Origin: Aeromicrobium erythreum
GTDB taxonomy: Bacteria; Actinomycetota; Actinomycetes; Propionibacteriales; Nocardioidaceae
NCBI RefSeq assembly: GCF_001509405.1
Contig: NZ_CP011502.1
Location: 1,860,001 to 1,924,000 of the forward strand
Direction of reading: 5' to 3'
DNA length: 64,000 nt
This document shows, piece by piece, positions 44,620 to 57,738 of the stretch. The notes below the pieces were generated by a model. That model ran no database searches and was not told the origin of the DNA. It saw only the letters and a list, made by a program, of their open reading frames with translations. Every line of letters begins with the position of its first letter. Within the stretch, counting starts at the first letter, position 1. A program made the position numbers and the translations under genes.

Positions 44620-44717
44620 GATCGCCACCTCCTGCTCGTCGAGTTCGACCCTAACGGAGATCAGGTTGCACGAAAGGTCGTCTCGGCGCGCGTCGGATGA
44701 CGATCGTGTTGCGGGGT

Positions 44718-44787
44718 GTCCTCCGCCCACGGCCCGGAACCCCCGCCAGGCCGTCCTCCGCCCACGGCCCGGAACCCCCGCCAGGCC
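44718..44787. repeat. Two perfect tandem copies of a 35-bp unit
   Basis: Positions 44718-44752 and 44753-44787 are identical 35-mers beginning GTCCTCCGCCCACGGCCCGG. They lie in the gap between the trmI stop and the arc promoter. Slippage or a recent duplication is the simplest explanation; each unit contains inverted GG/CC blocks that might act in termination. Confidence 0.85.
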
Positions 44788-44804
44788 CTGCTCCCCCGGG
44801 CGGG

Positions 44805-45692
44805 TCAGAGCTCGGTGCCGGCCGGCCGGGGCCCGGTGTAGTCGGGGCCGTAGGCGCCCGGCGCGGGTCGGCGGGTCTTCTCCAGGGCCGGGTGCCCCGG
44901 CGCCATGCGTCGCGCGGTGACGAGGAACGCCGTGTGGCCGACCATCTTGTGGTCAGGACGCACGGCGAGGCCCTCGAGGTGCCACGAGCGCTGCATGGTC
45001 TCCCACGCGTGCGGCTCGGTGAACCCGCCCTCGGCGCGCAGCGTCTCGACGAAGCGCGACAGCTGGGTCGTCGTGGCGACGTAGGCGCAGACGATGCCGC
45101 CGGGCACCAGCCGCTCCGCCGCCAGCGGGACGCACGACCACGGGTCGACCATGTCGAGGACGAGCCGGTCGATCTCCGACTCCGCCATGACCTCGCGCAC
45201 GTCGCCGACGGTGAGCGTCCACTCCGGGTGGTCGGTGCCGACGAGCTGCTCGACGTTCCTGCGGGCCGTCTCGGCGAACTCCTCGCGGATCTCGTAGGAC
45301 CCCAGGTGGCCGTCCGGGCCGACCGCGCGCAGTAGGTAGGCGGTCAGGCTGCCCGAGCCCGCGCCGGCCTCGACGACCCGCGCGCCGGGGTAGATGTCGG
45401 CCATCGTGACGATGTGCGCCGCGTCCTTGGGGTAGATGATCGCCGCGCCGCGCGGCATCGAGACCACGTACTCCGACAGCAGCGGCCGGAACACCTGGTA
45501 CTGCCCCTCGAGCGTGGAGGTGACGATGATGCCCTCGGGCTCGCCGATGATGTCGTCGTGGCGGAGCTGGCCCTTCTTGGTGGAGAACTCCCGCCCGGCC
45601 TCGAGCCGGATGTTGTGCTTGCGACCCTTGGCGTCGGAGAGCCGGACCCACTCGCCCTCGACGAACGGTCCGCTGCGCATCCAGGTGGTCAT
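44805..45692 (-). CDS. trmI: tRNA (adenine-N1)-methyltransferase TrmI
   Basis: A 295-residue Rossmann-fold methyltransferase that makes m1A58 in the T-loop of tRNA. The N-terminal beta-domain includes [20 protein letters not shown]. The AdoMet motif is [20 protein letters not shown] and later motifs are [20 protein letters not shown]. The C-terminus carries a proline-rich tail not needed for the fold. In mycobacteria (Rv2118c) the gene lies next to arc/mpa in the same order. It overlaps the M50 protease by 4 nt (ATGA). Confidence 0.95.
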   Translation of the reverse strand: MTTWMRSGPFVEGEWVRLSDAKGRKHNIRLEAGREFSTKKGQLRHDDIIGEPEGIIVTSTLEGQYQVFRPLLSEYVVSMPRGAAIIYPKDAAHIVTMADIYPGARVVEAGAGSGSLTAYLLRAVGPDGHLGSYEIREEFAETARRNVEQLVGTDHPEWTLTVGDVREVMAESEIDRLVLDMVDPWSCVPLAAERLVPGGIVCAYVATTTQLSRFVETLRAEGGFTEPHAWETMQRSWHLEGLAVRPDHKMVGHTAFLVTARRMAPGHPALEKTRRPAPGAYGPDYTGPRPAGTEL

Positions 45693-46642
45693 GATTCCCT
45701 TCGGTAGGCGGCGTCGACGTCCGACGCCAGGAGGACGCCCACCGGCCGCTCCTCGTCGTCGACGAGCAGGTACACCTCGGCCGGGCGCGCGGTCATCGCG
45801 CGCAGCAGGGCGGTGCCCTGCGTCCGGACGCTGAGGCGGGGCCAGTGGGGCGAGACGTCGTCGGTGAGCGGACGGCCGAGCTCGTCGGCGCGCAGTCCGT
45901 TCATGCGGGTGCCGCGGTCGGCACCGCGCAGCGCGCCGGTGGCACCCACCCAGAGGAACGAGGCGACGAACGCGACGAGGACGACGTCGAGCCACCAACG
46001 GGCGCTCCACGTCTCGCCCTGCGCGGCGCGCCAGAGGACAAAGGCACTGATGCCGACGGCCGCGATCCGCCCGATCCACGCAGTCACGACGACGCCGAGG
46101 CGCTCGGACCGCGTGGCCATCCAGATCAGCGCGCGCAGCACGCGGCCGCCGTCGAGCGGGAGGCCGGGCAGCATGTTGAAGGCCGCGACGAGCAGGTTCA
46201 CCCACCCGATGGACCACCAGAGGTCGCGCGCGACGCCGTCGCTGCCGTCGGCGAGCGCGTGCGCCAGGAGCCCGATGCCGAGCGAGGCCAGGGGTCCGAC
46301 GATCGACGTCAGCAGCTCCTGAAAGGGCGTGCGGCTCTCCCCCTCGATCGCCGTCTCCCCGCCGAGCAGGTGCAACGTGACCGACGGGACCCGCATGCCG
46401 AACGCGCGCGCGACGCCCAGGTGAGCGAGCTCGTGCACGAGCACCGACACGTAGAGCGCCAGGACGAAGCTCGCGGCCAGCAGGTAGGCGCTCGTCCGGG
46501 CCTCGGCCTGGAAGCGCGGCGCGAACAGCACCACGAGGACGACACCCATCACCAGGAGCGAGGGCCGAGCCACCAGGTCGGCACCGCCCAGCCGGCCGAA
46601 GCGGATCGTGCCACGCGGCGGCGGGTTCGACGGGACGCTCAC
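45689..46642 (-). CDS. Site-2 protease family (M50) membrane metalloprotease
   Basis: A 317-residue M50 protease. The zinc motif is LVHELAHLGVARAFG (HExxH) in the second helix, and the third ligand region is AFNMLPGLPLDGGRVLRALI. Six or so helices span residues 35-240. A C-terminal soluble part resembles a single CBS unit (VYLLVDDEERPVGVLLASDV). It may cleave regulatory membrane proteins. The GTG at 46642 has TAGGTT 7 nt upstream. It is coupled to trmI. Confidence 0.92.
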   Translation of the reverse strand: MSVPSNPPPRGTIRFGRLGGADLVARPSLLVMGVVLVVLFAPRFQAEARTSAYLLAASFVLALYVSVLVHELAHLGVARAFGMRVPSVTLHLLGGETAIEGESRTPFQELLTSIVGPLASLGIGLLAHALADGSDGVARDLWWSIGWVNLLVAAFNMLPGLPLDGGRVLRALIWMATRSERLGVVVTAWIGRIAAVGISAFVLWRAAQGETWSARWWLDVVLVAFVASFLWVGATGALRGADRGTRMNGLRADELGRPLTDDVSPHWPRLSVRTQGTALLRAMTARPAEVYLLVDDEERPVGVLLASDVDAAYRRES

Positions 46643-46679
46643 GCCACCCAACCTAGCGGTGCGAGCCGCGCCCGCGTGC

Positions 46680-47327
46680 TCAGGCGCCCGACCACAGGGC
46701 TGCGACACCCGCGGGGTCGAGGCCCGCCAGGGTGGTGCGCAGCCGCCGACGGGGTCCGTCGGGGACGCTGACCATGTGGGGCACGGCCAGCACGACGCAC
46801 CCGGCGGCGTCGGCCGAGGCCGCACCGGTGGCGGAGTCCTCGATCGCGAGGCATGACGCGGCGTCGACGCCGAGCGCCCGTGCGGCAGCGAGATAGGGCT
46901 CGGGGTGCGGCTTGCCGTGGGTGACGCTGTCGCCCGTGACGACGGCGTCGAACGGCAGGAGGTCGACGACCGGCTGCGCGATCTCGCGGTACGACATCGT
47001 GACCAGCGCCTGGGGCACGCCGGCATCGGCCAGCGCGTGCACCAGCTCGCGCGCGCCCGGGCGCCACGGCAGGTCGCGACGCATCGCGACGACGATCTCC
47101 TCGACCAGGTGGGCGACGATCTGCTCCGGCGTGAGCCCTGAGTCGATCCGCGCCTCGATGATGCGCGCGGACTCCATGAGGTCGTTGCCGACGAGACCGA
47201 GACCGTCCTCCTCGGTCCAGGTCGCGCCGTACTGCGCGGCGAGCGCGGTCTCGGCGGCCATCCAGAGCGGCTCGGTGTCGACGATCGTGCCGTCGAGGTC
47301 CCAGAGGACGGCGGCGGGTGTGGTCAC
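46680..47327 (-). CDS. HAD-family hydrolase (beta-phosphoglucomutase/phosphatase type)
   Basis: A 215-residue HAD subfamily IA protein. Motif I is VLWDLDGTIVDTEPLW, where the two Asp are the nucleophile and general acid. Motif II Ser/Thr lies in ALVTMSYREIA, motif III Lys in THGKPHPEPYLAAARALG, and motif IV in CLAIEDSATGAASADAAG. An alpha-helical cap sits between residues 15 and 85. It dephosphorylates a small phospho-metabolite; the substrate is unknown. The GTG at 47327 has TAGGCT 6 nt upstream. Confidence 0.92.
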   Translation of the reverse strand: MTTPAAVLWDLDGTIVDTEPLWMAAETALAAQYGATWTEEDGLGLVGNDLMESARIIEARIDSGLTPEQIVAHLVEEIVVAMRRDLPWRPGARELVHALADAGVPQALVTMSYREIAQPVVDLLPFDAVVTGDSVTHGKPHPEPYLAAARALGVDAASCLAIEDSATGAASADAAGCVVLAVPHMVSVPDGPRRRLRTTLAGLDPAGVAALWSGA

Positions 47328-47401
47328 CGGACGAGCCTAGGAGACGTGCCACCGCCCCTCGGACACGGCCTGTCGGTGCCGGCGCCTAGGTTGGGAGCGA
47401 C

Positions 47402-48694
47402 ATGACCGAGCTCACGCCCCGGACCGGTGGCGCGCTGCCGGTCCGGGGGTGGGCCCGCGGACCGCTGCGTCCGTTCCGCCACCCCCAGTACCGCCCACTC
47501 ATCGGCGCGGCGGCCTTCGAGCTGCTCGGCGAGGGCGTCTGGGTCATCGCGGTCGTGTGGCAGGTGATCGCCCTCGGCGGCGGTCCCGGGGCGCTCTCGC
47601 TGGCCGTCACGGGCTACGCGCTCGGCATGGTCGCCACGGTGCTCGTCGGCGGCGTCGCGGCCGACCGGGTGCCGCAGCGGCGCATCCTCATGGCCACGGC
47701 GACCACCCGCATGGTCGTCCTGGCCGTCGTCGCGGCGCTGGCGCTCGCCGGGGGGCTGGAGATCTGGCACCTGACCGTCGGCGGCGCCGTGCTCGGCATG
47801 GCGGTCGGGTTCTACTTCCCGGCCTACAGCGCGCTGCTGCCCTCGGTGGTCGAGGCCGACGACCTCCTCGCGGCCAACGGCGTCGAGGGGTTCCTGCGGC
47901 CGACGCTCCAGCACGCCGGAGGTCCCGCGCTGGGCAGCCTCGTGGTGGCCACGGCCTCCCCCGCGTGGGCGCTCCTGGTGGTCGCCGTGTGCCAGCTGTG
48001 CTGCCTGCTCACCCTGCTGCTCCTGCGGCCCGTCCCGCTGCGCCGCGACGCCGCGGCCCTCGGCGACCATCCGCTGCGTGGCGCGATCGCCGACCTGCGC
48101 GGCGGACTGCACTACATGGTCAGGACGCCCTGGTTCCTCGCGACGTTGCTCTTCGCCTGTCTCATGCTGCTGCTCGTCGTCGGTCCGATGGACGTGCTCA
48201 TCCCGTTCGTGGTCAAGGACGGCGGGGGCGACGCGACGGGCCACGCGTGGATCCTGGCGGCCTACGGCGCGGGCAGCGCCCTCGCCTCGCTCGGCATGAG
48301 CATGCTGCGGATGCCGCGGCGCTACCTCACCGTCATGGTGCTCATGTGGGGCGTCGGCTGCCTGCCGTTCGTGGTCGTCGGCTTCACGTCGTCGGTGCCC
48401 GCGATCGCCGTGGCCCTGTTCGTCGTCGGCGTCCTGCTCTCCGCGCCCATGGTGATCTGGGGCACGTTGCTGCAGCGTCGGGTGCCGCCGGACCTGCTCG
48501 GACGAGCGTCGAGCCTCGACTTCTTCGTCTCGCTGCTGCTGGTGCCCGCGTCCGTCGCTCTCGCCGGTCCCGCAGGCGAGCTGGTCGGCGTGCGCGAGGT
48601 GTTCCTCGTCGCCTCGGTGGTCCCGGTGGTCGTCGCGGTCCTGGCCATCGTGGGGGCGCGGATGCCGGCCGACGAGGTCGCGCACCCGCTGTGA
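47402..48694 (+). CDS. MFS transporter (tetracycline/multidrug-efflux-like)
   Basis: A 430-residue protein with about twelve helices. [20 protein letters not shown] precedes the first helix, and [20 protein letters not shown] holds the loop-2 motif. A second half with [20 protein letters not shown] follows, as in the MFS_3/enterobactin-exporter-like branch used for drug or siderophore efflux. TAGGTT at 47387-47392 lies 9 nt before the ATG. It is divergent from the HAD gene and upstream of metH with a gap of 178 nt. Confidence 0.88.
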   Translation: MTELTPRTGGALPVRGWARGPLRPFRHPQYRPLIGAAAFELLGEGVWVIAVVWQVIALGGGPGALSLAVTGYALGMVATVLVGGVAADRVPQRRILMATATTRMVVLAVVAALALAGGLEIWHLTVGGAVLGMAVGFYFPAYSALLPSVVEADDLLAANGVEGFLRPTLQHAGGPALGSLVVATASPAWALLVVAVCQLCCLLTLLLLRPVPLRRDAAALGDHPLRGAIADLRGGLHYMVRTPWFLATLLFACLMLLLVVGPMDVLIPFVVKDGGGDATGHAWILAAYGAGSALASLGMSMLRMPRRYLTVMVLMWGVGCLPFVVVGFTSSVPAIAVALFVVGVLLSAPMVIWGTLLQRRVPPDLLGRASSLDFFVSLLLVPASVALAGPAGELVGVREVFLVASVVPVVVAVLAIVGARMPADEVAHPL

Positions 48695-48730
48695 GCGTGA
48701 CCTCCCGCGTCGCCTTGCGTTCTCGTGGGA

Positions 48731-48822
48731 TGATGGTGCACGAATCTCCGCGAAGGTCCACGCGAGCCCGCCGCCGGCTGGGGGTTCCCACCATCACCAG
48801 GACGTCAACGCTCCGTGCACCA
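48731..48822 (+). promoter_or_regulatory. Structured leader region of metH with alternative helices
   Basis: TGATGGTG (48731-48738) can pair with CACCATCA (48789-48796). The overlapping TGGTGCACG (48734-48742) can instead pair with CGTGCACCA (48814-48822). The two helices share bases and exclude each other, as in attenuators or riboswitches. I see no known B12, SAM or SAH riboswitch consensus. The GTGCAC cores are self-complementary, which raises the chance of coincidence. Confidence 0.35.
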
Positions 48823-48872
48823 GGACGGGGGACGTCGTCCGTTCGTGTCGATCGTGGAGGACTGAGGCGACA

Positions 48873-52622
<3,750 letters not shown>

Positions 52623-52661
52623 GGAGCGGCCCTGCACACCCTCCCCCGTAGGGTGGTGGAC

Positions 52662-53507
52662 GTGCAGTCGATCCCCCCGTTGAACGACCCCTGGATGGTG
52701 GCCGCGTTCGAGGGCTGGAACGACGCCGGCGACGCTGCGTCGTCGGTCGTCGACCACCTCGTCGACGAGTGGGACGCGCAGGTGCTCGCCGAGCTCGACC
52801 CGGAGGACTACTACGACTTCCAGGTGACCCGGCCGATCGTCCACCCCGACGAGGACGGTGCGCGGGTGCTGCACTGGCCCACGCCGACCCTGTGGCACGC
52901 GCGCCCACGCTCCTCCGAGCGCGACGTGCTGCTGTTCAAGGCGCCCGAGCCGAACTTCCGCTGGAAGCACTTCTGCTCCACGGTGCTGGGGCTTGCGCGG
53001 CTCGCCGGGGTGACCGAGGTGGTCACGCTCGGCGCGCTGCTCGCGGACACGCCGCACACCCGACCGGTGCCGGTCAGCGGCTCGACGAGCGACCCGACCC
53101 TGGCCGAGCGGCTCTCGCTGCGGCCCTCCAGCTACGTCGGACCGGTCGGCATCAACGCGGTGCTCGGCGAGGTCGCGTCGGCCGACGGACTGCCCGCCAT
53201 CTCGTTGTGGGCCGCCGTGCCGCACTACGTGGCCGAGCCGCCGTGCCCGAAGGCCACGCTGGCCCTCCTCGGGTCGCTCGAGGACGCCGTCGGCGTGCCG
53301 CTCCCCCAGGGCGCGCTCGAGGAGATGGCCCAGGCCTGGCAGCACGGCGCCGACGACCTCATGGCGCAGGACCCGGAGATCGCCGAGTACGTGTCGGAGC
53401 TCGAGGAGGAGCACACGACCGACGAGCTGCCCGAGGCCAGCGGCGACGCGATCGCGCGCGAGTTCGAGCGCTACCTGCGCCGGCGCAACGTCGACGGCGG
53501 TCCGTGA
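52662..53507 (+). CDS. PAC2-family protein
   Basis: A 281-residue member of the PAC2 (proteasome assembly chaperone 2-like) family. PWMVAAFEGWNDAGDAASSV, RPIVHPDEDGARVLHWPTPT, FKAPEPNFRWKHFCSTVLGL and SLWAAVPHYVAEPPCPKATL are typical. The biochemical role in actinobacteria is not settled; co-occurrence with proteasome genes prompted the name. The GTG at 52662 lies 7 nt after a TAGGGT -10 box (52649-52654); two in-frame upstream GTGs overlap that box. The stop overlaps the next gene (GTGA). Confidence 0.92.
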   Translation: MQSIPPLNDPWMVAAFEGWNDAGDAASSVVDHLVDEWDAQVLAELDPEDYYDFQVTRPIVHPDEDGARVLHWPTPTLWHARPRSSERDVLLFKAPEPNFRWKHFCSTVLGLARLAGVTEVVTLGALLADTPHTRPVPVSGSTSDPTLAERLSLRPSSYVGPVGINAVLGEVASADGLPAISLWAAVPHYVAEPPCPKATLALLGSLEDAVGVPLPQGALEEMAQAWQHGADDLMAQDPEIAEYVSELEEEHTTDELPEASGDAIAREFERYLRRRNVDGGP

Positions 53508-54205
53508 GCGACGACGCCACCCTGCGTCGGGTCCGGCAGCTGCTCGTGCTCGCCGACGACCCGGGAGCGACGCCTGCCGAGGCTCAGGCCTGCCGCGACA
53601 AGGCCGAGGCGCTGATGGCCCGCTACGGCATCGACGCCGCGCTGCTCGCCGCCGAGGGGCACCGCACGAGCGGGGTCGTCGACGCCTACCTGCGGCTCGA
53701 CGGGCCCTACCTGCGCGACAAGGCGACGCTCGCAGTGCACGTCGCCCACGCGCTGCGCTGCCAGTCGGTGCTGGTGGGCGGCGAGCGGACCACCACGGTG
53801 CACGTCTTCGGCTTCGAGGCCGACGTGCGGGGCACCGAGATCCTCGTGACGAGCCTGCTGCTGCAGGCAGCACACGAGCTGGCCCGGGTGACGGTGCCAC
53901 CCGGCGAGCACACCGCGGCCTTCCGCCGCTCGTGGTGGCAGGGCTTCGCGCAGGCGGTCTACGTGAGGCTGCGCAGCGTCGAGGACGAGGCCCGCGCCGA
54001 CGCCCAGGCGGAGCGTTCGCAGGAGCAGCCGTCGGTCGAGCTCGTCCTGGCCGACCGCAGCGCGGAGGTCGAGTCGGCGATGCACGCCCGGTACGGCGGC
54101 CTGCGGCGCGCTCCGCGGCGCCGGCTCAGCGGTGGCGGGCTCGCCGACGGCTACGCCAGCGGCAGGCGAGCCGACCTGGGGCGCGGCACGTCGCTGCAGG
54201 GCTGA
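53504..54205 (+). CDS. DUF2786 domain-containing protein
   Basis: A 233-residue protein. The N-terminal DUF2786 segment (about 5-45) contains RVRQLLVLADDPGATPAEAQ and KAEALMARYGIDAALL, the characteristic helical pair. A domain of unknown function follows with HALRCQSVLVGG and FGFEADVRGTEILVTSLLLQ, and SWWQGFAQAVYVRL. The C-terminus is Arg/Gly-rich. It is translationally coupled to the PAC2 gene by a 4-nt overlap. No enzymatic motif was recognised. Confidence 0.85.
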   Translation: MSDDATLRRVRQLLVLADDPGATPAEAQACRDKAEALMARYGIDAALLAAEGHRTSGVVDAYLRLDGPYLRDKATLAVHVAHALRCQSVLVGGERTTTVHVFGFEADVRGTEILVTSLLLQAAHELARVTVPPGEHTAAFRRSWWQGFAQAVYVRLRSVEDEARADAQAERSQEQPSVELVLADRSAEVESAMHARYGGLRRAPRRRLSGGGLADGYASGRRADLGRGTSLQG

Positions 54206-54240
54206 CGCCTCGCACGGCGAACCACCGCGCGGGGCGTCAG
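54202..54240. terminator. Terminator-like inverted repeat between convergent genes
   Basis: CTGACGCC (54202-54209) and GGCGTCAG (54233-54240) form a stem that includes the stop codons of both the DUF2786 gene and mshC. The loop is long (23 nt) but can fold further. Confidence 0.5.
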
Positions 54241-55451
54241 AGTAGGACGCCGAGCAGGAGGTCGAGCGCGGCCCGCACGCGCGCGGACGCGTCGGTGTCG
54301 GACCCGTCGGCCGCGGCCCAGGCGTCGACGGCCGCGAGGGCGCGCGGAGCGTCGAGGTCGTCGGAGAGGGCCGCCAGCACGTCGCGCACGACGTCGTCGG
54401 CCGGCGCAGACGTGGGCCGCTCGACGGCCGTGCGCCAGCGCGCGAGACGCTCCTCGGCGGACGTGAGGTCGGCGTCGAACCACTCCCAGTCGCTGCGGTA
54501 GTGGTGGGCGAGCAGGGCGAGCCGGATGGCCATGGGGTCGGTGCCGGACTCGCGCAGCCGCGACACGAGGACGAGGTTGCCCTTGCTCTTCGACATCTTC
54601 TCGCCCTCGAAGCCGACCATGCCGGCGTGCACGAAGGCGCGGGCGAACTCCTCGCCGGTGGCGACGCGCGCCTCCGACGCGGACATCTCGTGGTGCGGGA
54701 ACGCGAGGTCGGAGCCGCCGCCCTGCACGTCGAAGTCGGTGCCGAGGTGCTCGAGCGCGATCGCCGCGCACTCCACGTGCCAGCCGGGGCGCCCAGGACC
54801 CAGCGGCGACTCCCAGGAGGGTTCGCCCTCGCGGGGCGCCTGCCACACGAGGCAGTCGAGCGGGTGCCGCTTGCCGGACCGGTCGGGATCGCCGCCACGC
54901 TCGCCGAACACGCGGCGCATCGTGTCGTCGTCCAGCCCCGACACCGAGCCGAACGCGGCGTCGGCGTGCACGTCGAAGTAGAGGTCGTCGTCGACCCGGT
55001 AGACGGCGTCGCCGAGACGCTCGACCAGGGCGGTGACGAGGTCGATCGACTCCACCGCGCCGACGTAGTGCTGGGGCGCCAGCACGCGCAGGGCGGACAT
55101 GTCGGTGCGGAACAGCTCGGTCTCGCGCTCGGCGAGCTCCTGCCAGTCGACGCCCGTCGCCGTCGCCCGCTCGAGCAGCGGGTCGTCGACGTCGGTGACG
55201 TTCTGGGTGTACGAGACGTCGAGCCCTCGCGCCAGCCACTGGCGCTGCAGCAGGTCGAACGTCAGGTAGGTCGAGGCGTGTCCCAGGTGGGTGGCGTCGT
55301 AGGGCGTGATGCCGCAGACGTAGAGCCGCGCGACGTGCTCGGGCGCGGACTCCACGAGTGCCGACGCACGCGTGTCGTGGATCCGCAGCGGCGGGACGTC
55401 GACCCCGGAGAGCTCGATCGTGGGGACCTCGGGACCCGTCCAGGCGCGCAT
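54237..55451 (-). CDS. mshC: Cysteine:glucosaminyl-inositol ligase MshC (mycothiol synthesis)
   Basis: A 404-residue class I aminoacyl-tRNA-synthetase-like ligase that joins cysteine to GlcN-Ins. [20 protein letters not shown] contains the zinc Cys and the HxGH motif, [15 protein letters not shown] the second zinc Cys, and [20 protein letters not shown] the KMSKS loop. Cysteinyl-tRNA synthetase is longer and lacks the MshC-type [12 protein letters not shown] start seen here. Mycothiol links to the SigR thiol-stress promoter of rbpA. A TACGCT box (55459-55464) precedes the ATG by 7 nt. Confidence 0.96.
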   Translation of the reverse strand: MRAWTGPEVPTIELSGVDVPPLRIHDTRASALVESAPEHVARLYVCGITPYDATHLGHASTYLTFDLLQRQWLARGLDVSYTQNVTDVDDPLLERATATGVDWQELAERETELFRTDMSALRVLAPQHYVGAVESIDLVTALVERLGDAVYRVDDDLYFDVHADAAFGSVSGLDDDTMRRVFGERGGDPDRSGKRHPLDCLVWQAPREGEPSWESPLGPGRPGWHVECAAIALEHLGTDFDVQGGGSDLAFPHHEMSASEARVATGEEFARAFVHAGMVGFEGEKMSKSKGNLVLVSRLRESGTDPMAIRLALLAHHYRSDWEWFDADLTSAEERLARWRTAVERPTSAPADDVVRDVLAALSDDLDAPRALAAVDAWAAADGSDTDASARVRAALDLLLGVLL

Positions 55452-55572
55452 GGGTCCGAGCGTATCCGCCGGCCGCTGGGGGTCGCGCGGCGAGTCGTCG
55501 GCCGTCCCGTTCGAGTTGCCGCACCCCCGGCCGCTGGTCACGCTGGAGGCAGCCCTGACAGGAGGATCCGAC

Positions 55573-55842
55573 ATGACCACCACCCCCGAGCACGCTCGCG
55601 ACCTGAGCGGACAGGCCTCCGGACCGCAGCCGGTGACCGACTGGACCGACCTCGGTCGCGAGATGTGGGAGTACCTCACCGGACGTGGCGCCGCCGTCAA
55701 CTACGAGCTGCGCGACCTCGACGTCGAGGTGCCGCGCGACACCGGCCCCGACGCCCCTCGCGCGCTGTGGCGCTTCAACGGCACGGTGCGCGTGACCACG
55801 AGCGACGACGACCTGCCGGGCGCCGACCCGGCGCGCCGCTGA
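55573..55842 (+). CDS. Small hypothetical protein upstream of the FHA gene
   Basis: An 89-residue acidic protein starting [20 protein letters not shown] with a central [20 protein letters not shown] and a C-terminal [17 protein letters not shown] textbook AGGAGG site lies 7 nt before the ATG, which is unusual in this mostly leaderless window. It ends 1 nt before the FHA-domain gene, so both are surely co-expressed. No family was recognised; it may be a partner or ligand of the FHA protein. Confidence 0.75.
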   Translation: MTTTPEHARDLSGQASGPQPVTDWTDLGREMWEYLTGRGAAVNYELRDLDVEVPRDTGPDAPRALWRFNGTVRVTTSDDDLPGADPARR

Positions 55843-55843
55843 C

Positions 55844-56677
55844 ATGCCCGGCCTCGCCGCGGACGTCACCGTGGAGCTGCTGCGTGACAGCGGCGCCGTG
55901 GCGTCGGCGCGCGTCACGTCGGCGGGTCACCGCGTCGTCCTGCACAGCCGTGACCTCGACGTCCTCGTCGCAGGCCGCAGCGGGGGCGACCTGCGCACCG
56001 TCGCCGCCCGGCTGGCCGACGACGGGTGGACGCTCGACGTCGCCGACGACGACGGCCCGATCCTGCGGCTGGGTGCGGTGCCGACGCACGTGTGGCACCG
56101 GCTGGCCACCGGCTCGCGGCACGTGCAGGTGCTGCGCTGGCGTGCTGCCGCCCGGCTGAAGACGCGCGCCCTGACGAGCGGCAGTGACGCCCTCGACGTC
56201 CCGCCTCCGGTCGCCTGGCCGGACCTGCCCACCGCGCCGTGGGCACGTCGTCGGGTGACGACCACCCACGACCCGTACGGTGGCGGCCACCCGCGCCTCT
56301 ACCTCTCCGACACGCGCGTCCCCGCCATGGCGCGTGAGGTGCGCGTGCACCACCTCGCGCTCGGCGAGACGTCGATCGGCGCCGGCGAGGGCTGCGACCT
56401 CGTGCTCGACGACACGAGCGACCTGCAGGCCGTCGTCACCCGCACGGACGACGACGAGTACGTGATCGGGGCCCGCGGCCGCGCGACGCCGACGTTCGTC
56501 AACGGTCGCGAGCTTCCGGTGCAGACGTTGCGCACGGGCGCGCGGATCGAAGTCGGGCCGTGGCGCCTGACCTACGTGCGCGACGAGTTCGCCGACCACG
56601 GTCGTCCGTTCGGCGGGCGCCAGGGCGGCGAGATCGGCCGCCAGCGCCCCCAGGAGCCCCCGCGGTACCAGCGCTGA
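55844..56677 (+). CDS. FHA-domain-containing protein
   Basis: A 277-residue protein. The N-terminal 150 residues are of unknown fold. The C-terminal FHA-like domain (about 165-260) contains LALGETSIGAGEGCDLVLDD, where the usual G-R-S/R of FHA is replaced by GAGEGC, and ATPTFVNGRELPVQTLRTGA plus IEVGPWRLTY. FHA domains bind phosphothreonine; the altered G-x-x-C core makes that uncertain here. It is followed by a strong terminator and preceded by the coupled 89-residue gene. Confidence 0.82.
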   Translation: MPGLAADVTVELLRDSGAVASARVTSAGHRVVLHSRDLDVLVAGRSGGDLRTVAARLADDGWTLDVADDDGPILRLGAVPTHVWHRLATGSRHVQVLRWRAAARLKTRALTSGSDALDVPPPVAWPDLPTAPWARRRVTTTHDPYGGGHPRLYLSDTRVPAMAREVRVHHLALGETSIGAGEGCDLVLDDTSDLQAVVTRTDDDEYVIGARGRATPTFVNGRELPVQTLRTGARIEVGPWRLTYVRDEFADHGRPFGGRQGGEIGRQRPQEPPRYQR

Positions 56678-56708
56678 CCCGACGACGGCGCAGGACGACG
56701 GGACGGCC

Positions 56709-56740
56709 ACGCGCCCCGCGGTGACCACCGCGGGGCGCGT
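56709..56740. terminator. 14-bp perfect terminator hairpin
   Basis: ACGCGCCCCGCGGT pairs with ACCGCGGGGCGCGT across the loop GACC, 31 nt after the FHA gene stop and 38 nt before the corA start. Confidence 0.82.
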
Positions 56741-56778
56741 CGCGCGTGCGGGGACCGTCGGTGGTTCAGAATGTGTGC

Positions 56779-57738
56779 GTGATCGTCGACTGCGCCACCT
56801 ACCGCGACGGCGTCCGTCAGGACACCGCCCACGACGAGCAGTCGCTCCGCGCGGCGCTGGACGCCCTGGAGGACCACGAGTTCATCTGGATCGGCATGGC
56901 CAACCCACGCGTCGACGAGCTGTCGCGGGTCGCGTCGGCGCTCTCGCTGCACCCGCTGGCCGTCGAGGACGCGCTGGAGGCGCACCAGCGGCCGAAGGTC
57001 GAGCGCTACTCCGACCACCTGTTCGCGTCGCTGCGCAGCGTCACGTACAGCGACGACGACATCCGCACGCACGAGGTCAACGTCTTCCTCGGCGAGAAGT
57101 TCCTGCTGACGGTCCGCCACGGCGGCGAGTCGCTGCGCGAGGCTCGGCGGCGGGCCGAGTCGGTCGACGGCGCGATGTCGCACGGTCCCACGGCGGCCTT
57201 CCACGCCGTGATCGACACGATCGTCGACCACTACGAGGACGTCGCCCGCGAGCTCGAGCAGGACGTGGAGGAGGTCGAGACGTCGGTGTTCTCCGACGAG
57301 CGCACCAGCGACTCGACGCGCATCTACCGGCTCAAGCGCGAGACGCTGGAGTTCCGGCGCGCGGTGCTGCCGCTGCGTGAGCCGGTGCACCGCTTCGCGA
57401 CGGTGGCGGTGCCCGAGGAGGCGCGCCCCTACTTCCGCGACATCGCCGACCACCTCGCCCGGGCGTCGGAGGCGATCGACGCGATCGACCACCTCCTCGA
57501 CAACGCGCTGAACGCGCACCTCGCGCAGCTGTCGGTCCAGCAGAACGAAGACATGCGCAAGCTGACCGCCGGCGCGACGATCTTCGCCGTCCCCACCGCC
57601 ATCGCCGGCATCTACGGCATGAACTTCCGGTACATGCCCGAGCTCTCCTGGCACCTCGGCTACCCGCTGTGCCTCGCCGTGATCGGCAGCCTCTGCCTCT
57701 ACATCTACTGGCGCTTCAAGCGGTCGGGGTGGCTCTGA
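56779..57738 (+). CDS. corA: CorA-family magnesium/cobalt transporter
   Basis: A 319-residue CorA protein. A large cytoplasmic domain (about 1-250) includes PLAVEDALEAHQRPKVERYS. The two C-terminal helices follow, the first ending in IAGIYGMNFRYMPELSW with the GMN selectivity motif. It forms pentameric Mg2+ channels. The GTG at 56779 is chosen because the resulting N-terminus (MIVDCATYRDG) matches actinobacterial CorA proteins and CAGAAT, a plausible -10 box, lies 6 nt upstream. Its stop overlaps the next ATG (TGATG). A near-copy of its last 38 codons occurs at 58107. Confidence 0.94.
   Translation: MIVDCATYRDGVRQDTAHDEQSLRAALDALEDHEFIWIGMANPRVDELSRVASALSLHPLAVEDALEAHQRPKVERYSDHLFASLRSVTYSDDDIRTHEVNVFLGEKFLLTVRHGGESLREARRRAESVDGAMSHGPTAAFHAVIDTIVDHYEDVARELEQDVEEVETSVFSDERTSDSTRIYRLKRETLEFRRAVLPLREPVHRFATVAVPEEARPYFRDIADHLARASEAIDAIDHLLDNALNAHLAQLSVQQNEDMRKLTAGATIFAVPTAIAGIYGMNFRYMPELSWHLGYPLCLAVIGSLCLYIYWRFKRSGWL

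Noticed and set aside
48695-48872. Cobalamin or SAM/SAH riboswitch upstream of metH
   Set aside because: The B12-box and SAM-I core strings are not found, nor an SAH-type core. Only simple alternative helices can be pointed out.
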